Shown: in pieces, positions 56,894 through 64,000 of the stretch
Numbering within the stretch: the first letter of the stretch is position 1
How the letters are laid out: each line of letters starts with the position of its first letter
Source of the DNA: Bos javanicus
Lineage: Eukaryota; Chordata; Mammalia; Artiodactyla; Bovidae
Assembly: GCF_032452875.1 (NCBI RefSeq)
Contig: NC_083875.1
Coordinates: 80,560,178 to 80,624,177 of the forward strand
Direction of reading: 5' to 3'
DNA: 64,000 bases
Translations under genes and position numbers: made by a program
Notes under the pieces: model-generated
Told to the model about the DNA's origin: nothing
Databases searched by the model: none
Seen by the model: the letters and a program-made list of their open reading frames with translations, nothing else

Positions 56894-58883
56894 GGGCATA
56901 TCTAGTGGTTTTCCCTACTTTTTTCAGTTAAAGTATGAATTTGGCAATAAGGAGTTCATGATCTGAACCACAGTCACTCCCAGTCTTGGGAGTGATCAAG
57001 ACCATCCCCAAGAAAAAGAAATGCAAAAAGGCAAAATGGTTGTCTGAGGAGGCCTTACAAACTGCTGAGAAAAGAAAAGAAGCTAAAGGCAAAGGAGAAA
57101 AGTAAAGATATACCCATTTGAATGGGCAGTTCCAAGAATAGCAAGGAGAGACAAGAAAGCCTTCCTCAGTGATCAGTGCAAAGAAATAGAGGAAAACAAT
57201 AGAATGGTAAAGACTAGAGATCTCTTCAAGAAAATTAGAGACACCAAGGGAACATTTCATGCAAAGATGCCCACTAAAGGACAGAAATGATATGGACCTA
57301 ACAGAAGCAAGAAATATTAAGAATACACAGAAGAACTATACAAAAAAAGATCTTCATGGCCCAGATAACCAAGATGGTGTATTTGCTCACCTAGAGCCAG
57401 CCGTCTTGGAATATCACTACAAACAAAGCTAGTGGAGGTGATGGAATTCTAGTTGAGCTAATTCAAATCCTAAAAGATGATGCTGTGAAAGTGCTGCACT
57501 CAATATGCCAGCAAATTTGGAAAACTCAGCAGTGGCCACAGGACTGGAAAAGGTCAGTTTTCATTCCAATCTCAAAGAAAGGCAATGCCAAAGAATGTTC
57601 AAACTACTGCACAATTGCACTCATCCCACACACAAGCAAAGTAATGCTCAAAATTCTCCAAGCCAGACTTCAACAGTATATGAACTGTGAACTTGCAGTT
57701 GTTCAAGCTGGATTTAGAAAAGGCAGAGGAACCAGAGATCAAATTGCCAACATCTGTTGGATCATCGGAAAAGCAAGAGAGTTCCAGACAATCATCTACT
57801 TTTGTTTTATTGACTATGCCAAAGCCTTTGACTGTGTGGATCACAACAAACTGTGGAAAATTCTTCAAGAGATGGAAATACAAGACCATCTGACCTACCT
57901 CCTGAGAAATCTTTATTCAGGTCAAAAAGCAACAGTTAGAACTGGACATGGAATAACAGACTGGTTCCAAATCAGGAAAGGGGTTCATCAAGGTTGTATA
58001 TTGTCACCCTGCTTATTTAACTTATATGCAGAGTACTTCATGGGAAATCCCAGGCTGGATGAAGCACAAACTGGAATGAAGATTGCTGGGAGAAATATTA
58101 ATAACTTCAGATATGAAGATGACACCACCCTTATGGCAGAAAGTGAAGAAGACCTCAAAAGCCTCTTGATGAACGTGAAAGAGGAGAATGAAAAAGTTGG
58201 CTTAAAACTCAACATTTAGAAAACTAAGATCATGGTATCTGGTCCCATCACTTCATGGCAAATAGATGGGGAAACAATGGAAACAGTGAGAGACTTTGTT
58301 TTTGGGGACTCGAAAATCATTGCAGATGGTGACTGCAGCCATGAAATTAAAAGACTCTTGCTCCGTGGAAGAAAAGTATGACCAGCCTAGACAGCATTAA
58401 AAAGCAGAGACGTTACTTTTCCAACAAAGGTCTGTCTAGTCAAAGCTATGGTTTTTCCAGTAGCCATGTATGTATGTGAGAGCTGGACTATAAAGAAGAC
58501 TGAGTGTCAAGGAAGTGATGCTTTTGAACTGTGATGTTGGAGAATACTCTTGAGAGTCCCTTAGACTGTAAGGATATCCAACCAGTCAATCCTAAAGGAA
58601 ATCAGTGCTGAATATTGGAAGGACTGATGCTGAAGCAAAAACTCCAATACTTTGGCCACCTGATGGGAAGAACTGACTCATTTGAAAAGACCCTGATGCT
58701 GGAAAAGATTGAAGGTGGGAGAAGAAGGGTTGACAGAAGATGAGATGGTTGGATGGCATCACCAGCTCAACAGACATGAGCTTGAGTAAGCTCCAGGGGT
58801 TGGTGATGGACAGGAAAGCCTGGCTTGCTGCAGTCCACGGGGTAGCAAAGAGTCAGACTCGACTGAGTGACCGAACTGAACTG
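56894..58883 (+). mobile_element. BovB LINE, ~2 kb, with inverted 5' end
   Basis: Longest BovB here. From about 56988 it runs forward through the EN-RT linker (ccatccccaagaaaaag), RT and the 3' end (ccgaactgaactg). 56894-56987 is the endonuclease-side sequence in reverse orientation (gcaataaggagttcatgatc). A perfect 10 bp TSD, attcatttta, abuts both ends (56884-56893 and 58884-58893), so the inverted piece is part of the same insertion event. The full-length element is about 3 kb. Confidence 0.92.
57413..58219 (+). pseudogene. BovB reverse transcriptase fragment
   Basis: RTE-type reverse transcriptase encoded by the 2 kb BovB. Residue numbers count from the alternative GTG start at 57485 (244 codons), but the in-frame similarity begins upstream near 57413. 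Palm motifs are present: IDYAKAFD with the catalytic Asp at residue 110, QGCILSP at 169-175, and Y-E-D-D at 210-213 where BovB normally has Y-A-D-D. The two aspartates are kept, but the Ala-to-Glu change would probably harm the active site. The frame stops at TAG (58217-58219) where the family has a Gln codon, and sequence beyond (58220-58700) has further frameshifts. No endonuclease domain in the sense part. Non-functional as it stands. Confidence 0.85.
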
Positions 58884-59555
58884 ATTCATTTTAACTGAAA
58901 TTTGGATTCTACTTTTTAATTAATGAATTTTTAATGACTCTATTGAATTTTGATTGACTTACAGGAAGCTGGGTATATTTGAATTGTATCATTGGTAAGG
59001 TTTATATTGTGAAACCATCACCAAAACCAACATAGTGAATATATCCATTACTCCTAAGAAGTTTTGTCCTGCCCCTTTGTAATTCCCTCCAACTGTCCCC
59101 TTCACCCCACATCCCCAGGCAACCACTGAAATGTTTTCTGTCACTGTAGATAAGCTTGCATTTTCTAAAATTTTATGTGAATGGAATCATAAAATATTCA
59201 CTGTTAATATTGCTTCTTTCACTTATCATTGCATTTTGAGATGCATTTTATTATGTGACTCAATAGCGCACTTCTTTTTATTGTTGAACAGCATTCCATT
59301 ACTTTGATGACCATTGTGATCGTTTTTAGTTCTTGGGCTGGTATTCTTTTTTTTCTTTTAATGATTACAGATAAAGTTGGAATGAACATCTGTGCATAAA
59401 TCTTTGTGTTTTCTTTTCTCACGGTAAGTACCTTGAAGTGTAACGGCTGGATATTGTGTTAGATGTATGCTTAAAGTTTCAAAAGACTGACAAATGATTT
59501 TCTAAAGTGGTTGTACCATTTTGCCTTCCCAGCTGCACTGTATTAGTGAGTGTGC

Positions 59556-59788
59556 TTTTAAAAAGTATTTATTTGTGTCTTTGTCTGCCTCAAGCCTTGG
59601 TTGTGGCATGTGGGATCTTTACTGTACCATGCAAAATATTTTCTTGTGGTGCACAATCTCTCTAGTTGTGGTGTGCAGGTTTTGTTGCCCCATGGCATGT
59701 GAGATATTAGTTCCCTGGCCGGGGATTGAACCCAAGTCCCCTTCATTACAAGGTGGATTCCTAACCACTTAACCATCAGGAAAGTCCC
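59556..59788 (-). mobile_element. CHR-type tRNA-derived SINE
   Basis: Reversed head 'aaccatcaggaaagtccc', 'ggccggggattgaaccc', body 'gtggtgtgcaggttttgttg'. Flanks begin ttagtg on both sides (59543 and 59792) with similar T-rich continuation, consistent with a decayed TSD. It interrupts the L1M 3' UTR. Confidence 0.88.
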
Positions 59789-60428
59789 TAGTTAGTGTTC
59801 TTTTTGCTATCCATTCTAGCCAACGTTTGGAATGGTCAATCGTTTTAATTTTAGATATTTAAATAGATTTGTTGTTGTTTCTCACTGTGATTTTAATTTG
59901 CATTTCCGTAGAGACAAATGGTGTTGGCCATCTTTTTGTGTACTTACTTACAATTTGTATGGCTTCTTTGGTGAAGTATGGCTCAAACTTTTTGCTTATT
60001 TTTAAAAACTTAGGTTCTTTATTATTGAGTGGTTTTATTAATATTCTGTGTGAAATTATTTTATCAGACATGACATTTGCAAATATTTCCTTCCAATCTG
60101 TGGCTTGTTTCATTCTCTTAATAATGTCTTTCAAGGAGTAAAAGTTCTTCATTTTGATTAAGTTCAATATATCAGCTTTTTCTTTTATAGATTGCACTTT
60201 CAGTGTTTATCTAAGTAGTCTTTTCCTAATTCAACATCATAAAGATTTTCTCTTGCTTTTATTTCTAGAATTTTTATAGTTTCAGGTTTTACATTTAGGT
60301 CCATATCTACTTTGAGTAATTTTCCATATGATGTGAGAATGGGTATCAGATTTTTTGTTGCTGTCCTTGTTGCATATGGCTATCTAATTGTTCTGGTATC
60401 ATTTGTTAGAAAGACTATTCTTTCTCAG

Positions 60429-60838
60429 GAACGAAACTGAGTCGTTAGTAGAGACGTGGATGGACCTAGAGAGTGTCATATAGAGTGAAGTAAGTCAGAA
60501 AGAGAAAAACAAATACTGTATTTTAATGACTAAATGTAGAATCTAGAAAAATGGTATAGATGATCCTTTATGCAAAGAATAGAGACACAGACATAGAGAA
60601 CAAACCTGTGGATATCAAGGGAGAAGAGGGGTGGGAGCAAGTGGGACTTTGGAATTGACACATATACACTGTTGATACTATGTATAAAATAGAAAGCTCT
60701 GTGGTGACCTGAATAGGAAGGAAGGAGGTCCAAAAGGGAGGGGATATATGTATTCGTATGGCCGATTCATTTTGCTGGATACTAGAAACTAACACATTGC
60801 AAAGCAACTATAATCCTATAAAAATTAATTTAAAAAAA
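60429..60838 (+). mobile_element. Ruminant L1, 5'-truncated 3' end
   Basis: Forward L1 3' UTR: 'gagtcgttagtagagacgtgg', 'gtgaagtaagtcagaaagag', 'aaatggtatagatgatcc', ending in a taaaaaaat tail. Flanks actattctttctca (about 60413-60426) and actatcctttctca (about 60840-60853) agree at 13 of 14 and are L1M sequence, so this L1 inserted into the old L1 in the opposite orientation. Confidence 0.88.
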
Positions 60839-61663
60839 TACTATCCTTTCTCAACTGAATTGCCTTTGGCAGATATATTTCTGCACTCTCCATTTTGTTC
60901 CATTAATGCATTTTTCTATTTTGAAATTAATACAACATTTGTCTTAATCACCATGGTCTAATAATAAGTCTTGAAGTCAGGCAGTATGAATACTCCGATT
61001 CTTTTTTTCCCCCAAAATTGTTTTGGTTCTTTGAGGGGACCATATGAATTTTAGACCCAGCCTGTCAAATTTGTGTAAAAAGACTAGTAGGATACTGATT
61101 GGGATCAATTTGGGGAGAACTAATATTTTAAAAGTATTGAGTCTTCTGACCCATGAACAGGTATCTCTCTCCATTTGCTAAGGGCTTCTTTAATTTCTCT
61201 CAGCAATATTTTGTGATTTTCAGTCTACAATTCTTTCATGTCTTTTGTTGGACTTATCTCTAAATATTTCATATTTTTTGTTATTAGAAATGTTATTTAA
61301 AAATTTTAATTCCAATGTTCATTGTTAGTATTTAAGAAATACAATTGATTTTTATATATTGACATTATAATCTTGATAAACTTACTCATTAATTTTAGCA
61401 GTTTTTGTAGATTTTATAAAATTTTCTAGATATGGTCATTTATGTCATCTCAGCATAAAGATAGTTTTTACTTATTTCTTTCCAGTCTGGACATCTTTTT
61501 CAACTTTCTAGCCTTGTTGCATTGGCTAGAACCTTCATGACATTGTCAAATAGAAATAGCAAGATAGGATGTTGTTGTGCTGTTCCTGGCCTTAGGGAGA
61601 AAGCATAGGATCTTTTGCCATTAAGTATGATGTTAGCTGTAGGTCTCTATAGCTGTCTTTGTT

Positions 61664-61877
61664 TTGTGCTACGCTAAGTTGCTTCAGTGTGTCCAACTCT
61701 TTTTGACCCTATGGACTGTAGCCCACCAGGCTCCTCTGTCCATGGGATTCTCCAGGCAAGAATACTAGAGTGGGTTTCCATGCCCTCTTCCAGGGGATCT
61801 TCCCGACCCAGGGATTGAGCCTGTGGCTCCTGCATTGGCAGGTGGGTTCTTTACCTCTAGTGCCACCTGGGAAGCCA
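61664..61877 (-). mobile_element. Bov-tA SINE
   Basis: Complete copy, tail 'gctacgctaagttgcttcag', reversed head 'agtgccacctgggaagcc'. Inserted in the L1M ORF2 remnant. Confidence 0.94.
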
Positions 61878-62172
61878 GACAGTGTATGTCTTTAATCAAA
61901 TTAAAGATGTCCCTTTGTATTTCTAGTTTGTTGTGAGTTTTTATCAGAATTTGATGATGGATTTTGACAAATACTTTTTCGGCCTTGAGATGATTGTATT
62001 GTACTGATTGATTTTCTAATGTTAAACCAATCTTGCATTCCTATTTCTGTCATGATGTATTATCCTTTTTAAATATATATTATTGAATTCAACTTGCTAA
62101 AAATTAAGAATATTTGCATCTGTATTCATGAGGGATATTGATTTGTAATTTTATTTCCTTGTAATATATTTA

Positions 62173-62346
62173 TTGTTAGTCACTCAATTGTGTCTGACTC
62201 TTTGCAATCCCATGGACTGTAGCCTGCAAGAATACTGGAGTGGACTACCATTCCCTTCTCCAGAGGATCTTCCTGACCCAGGTATCGAACCTGGGTCTCC
62301 TGCGTTGCAGGCAGATTCTTTACCATTTGAGCTATAGGGAAGACCC
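62173..62346 (-). mobile_element. Bov-tA SINE with internal deletion
   Basis: Head and tail are both present, but about 35 bp between gactgtagcctg and caagaatactgg (the ccaggctcctctg block) are missing. Confidence 0.93.
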
Positions 62347-62654
62347 TTAGACTTGGGTAATTTTTGACGCCAGCTTCATAGTATGAGTTGTGAAGTAGGA
62401 CGTTCTCTTCAGGTTTGTCTTACATTGGTATTCTTTCTTTTTAAAATGTTTGGTAGAACTGACTGGTAAGGTCACTTGGGGCTGAAATATTTGTTGGAAA
62501 ATTTTAACTATAAATGTAATTTTTAAAATAGACATATGGCCTTCTAGTTAGTTATCTATTTTATCCTGAACTAGCTTTGGTAGTTGTGTTTTTCAAGAAA
62601 TTTGTCCATTTCACATAAGTTCTTGAATTTATCAGCGTAGAGTTGCTCATAAGT

Positions 62655-62863
62655 GCCAGTGCGTGCACACTCGGTCATGTCTGACTCTTTGTGACCCCAT
62701 GGACTATAGCTTGCCAGGCTCCTTTGTCCATGTGATTCTCCAGGCAAGAATACTGGATAGATTACCATGCCCTTCTCCAGGAGACCTTCCTGACGCAAGG
62801 ATCGAATCTGAGTTTCCTGAGTCTCCTGCATTGCAGGCAGATTCTTTACTGTTCATGCCACTA
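62655..62863 (-). mobile_element. Bov-tA SINE
   Basis: Complete copy with a small duplication in the tRNA-derived region (gagtttcctgagtctcctgc). The reversed head has lost the canonical ccaccagggaagcc end. Confidence 0.92.
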
Positions 62864-63387
62864 TTATTTTAGTATCTGTAGAATTTATAGTGATACCCCT
62901 CATTCTTGATGTTGGTAATTTGTGTCTTTTCTCACTTTTTTCCTACTCAGATTGGTTAGAGAGATTTATCGATTTTATTGATCTTTTCAAAAAATCAGAT
63001 TTCAATTTTCTTGATTTTCTTGATTGTTTTACTGTTTTCTATTTCATTGATTTGAAATTTGTCTTCCATTATTCCTTTTCTTCTGCTTATTTTGGGTTTA
63101 ATATGCTCTTATTGCTCCAGGGAGTTTAGGTGGAAAATAAGGTTATTTATTTGAGAACTTTCTTTTTCTTTAAAAAATGAATTTTAGTGGCATATATTTC
63201 CCTCTATGTGTGTACTGCTTTAGCTATATCCTTCAAATTTGCTATGTTGCATTTTCATTTCATTCAGTTAAAACATTTTGTAATTTCCATTTTACTTTTG
63301 TCTTTGATCCATGAGTTATTTACAGGCTATTTATGAGGTAAAATGTAAAGGCAATAGGAGAGGGAATAGAATTGCAAAAAAAAAAAG

Positions 63388-63602
63388 GAAATATTCTTTA
63401 CTGAGTCCTTTTTCAGCTCAAAACATGGGGCTAAGTGCTTTTACAACATCGACTCCATCACTGCAGAAACTTTATTTCTAAGATATGGAAAACTGCTGGT
63501 AAAGAAATTTATTAATGAGCTCAGGTTACATAAGAAGTGCAAGATTTTGAATTGGACTCCATGTCTGCCCATCTCCAAAACTCACACTATCTTATCTCGT
63601 TC
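63388..63602 (-). repeat. MIR SINE
   Basis: Reverse MIR order: 'ctttactgagtcctttttc', 'ggggctaagtgcttttacaac', 'aaatttattaatgagctcagg', 'gcaagattttgaattggac', 'ctccatgtctgcccatctcc'. Confidence 0.6.
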
Positions 63603-64000
63603 CCACATTTGGGGTGAGAGGTAGCAAATCAAAATAATAGGTAATCATGCAAATCAAGCTCATAATTTTTCCTGGAGTGAGCTTTGATACTGATTCCTAA
63701 ATGACATCTAGACTCTGACATTTTTTATAGATTTGTAAACCTCAAAGTCAAAGCTGATGAAACTTATAAGTATCTTAGAGTTCATGTAAGTCCCTATGGT
63801 TGAATACAGCATCCAAAGCAAAATTCTACCTCCCATCCACTGACTTATAGAGAACTGGTAGAGAACAGTGTTCCCCATCTGGAGATCCACTTTGTGTGAT
63901 GGTGGTGATAGTAAGGCTGAGAAACAAAGGTTGGAAGACAGATAGTGTTCCTTTCAACCAAGGCTCTGACATTTCTGCTGTCTTTTTACTAAGAAGCTGA
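63603..64000. other. Unassigned sequence
   Basis: No gene or repeat recognised at the right edge of the window. Confidence 0.4.

Larger units (their letters stand above)
58905..63350 (-). mobile_element. Old L1M-type element, reversed, heavily invaded
   Basis: Reading leftward this is a long L1. ORF2-like sequence spans about 63340 to 60840 ('tgatccatgagttatttac', 'ttgatcttttcaaaaaatc', 'attaagtatgatgttagc', 'caatttggggagaactaat' as seen on the plus strand). The 3' UTR follows at 60410-58905 ('cagacatgacatttgcaaa', 'aaagtggttgtaccatttt'). Five younger elements sit inside it: 59556-59788, 60429-60838, 61664-61877, 62173-62346 and 62655-62863. Coding frames are destroyed. Confidence 0.82.

Noticed and set aside
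57485..58219. 244-codon ORF as a host protein-coding gene
   Set aside because: Its motifs (FxDYxKAFD, QGC, YxDD) are those of BovB reverse transcriptase, and the frame is interrupted at the 3' end and by upstream lesions. It is a transposon fossil.
56923..58901. Inverted tttcagttaaa / tttaactgaaa near the BovB ends
   Set aside because: The left arm is inside the inverted BovB 5' segment, and the true boundary is the attcatttta direct repeat. The match is coincidental.
1..64000. CRISPR array, operon, phage or plasmid features
   Set aside because: No regularly spaced identical repeats with unique spacers and no dense ORF arrangement. All repeats are eukaryotic interspersed elements.

Overview
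This is ordinary-looking nuclear DNA from a pecoran ruminant (cattle, sheep, goat, deer or relative). The evidence is the repeat content: more than a dozen tRNA-headed Bov-tA SINEs, four BOV-A2 dimers ending in (CAG)n, at least ten BovB (RTE-type) LINE pieces, two CHR-type SINEs and ruminant-style L1 3' ends, all set among pan-mammalian fossils (MIR, L2, MER5A, MER20, MLT1-type LTRs, old L1M). I find no protein-coding gene of the host, no rRNA or functional tRNA gene, and no CRISPR or prokaryotic feature. The window is best read as intergenic or deep intronic sequence. The family calls come from recognising consensus patterns by eye, not from a RepeatMasker run.

Layout. 1-13 kb: small BovB 3' ends, an L2 split by a SINE, reversed ancient LTRs, MIRs and a mostly single-copy block (7.1-9.8 kb). 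13-24 kb: old L1 and MIR, then a scrambled minus-strand BovB (16.5-18.0 kb) carrying a tiny poly(A)-tailed insert, a MIR split by a SINE, and an L1 3' end. 24-29 kb: dense ancient L2/LTR with Bov-tA and BOV-A2 insertions that have clear target-site duplications (TSDs). 29-36 kb: the most unique part, with a G-rich tract, a CHR SINE and candidate conserved non-coding sequence near 34.2 kb. 36-41 kb: an ancient plus-strand L1 broken by a hAT element, a BovB and a Bov-tA. 41-56 kb: MER20, MLT1, several MIRs, a candidate CRE-containing element near 46.1 kb, an old L1 and more SINEs. 56-64 kb: two LINE insertions with inverted 5' ends, the larger being a 2 kb BovB with a broken reverse transcriptase frame, followed by a 4.4 kb minus-strand L1 graveyard with five younger insertions inside it.

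Nothing here looks like a new gene system. The most informative observations are structural: a 55 bp retrocopy-like insert with a 13 bp TSD, twin-priming 5' inversions in a BovB and an L1, the layered insertion order, and several unique-sequence blocks rich in transcription-factor-like motifs that deserve a conservation check.
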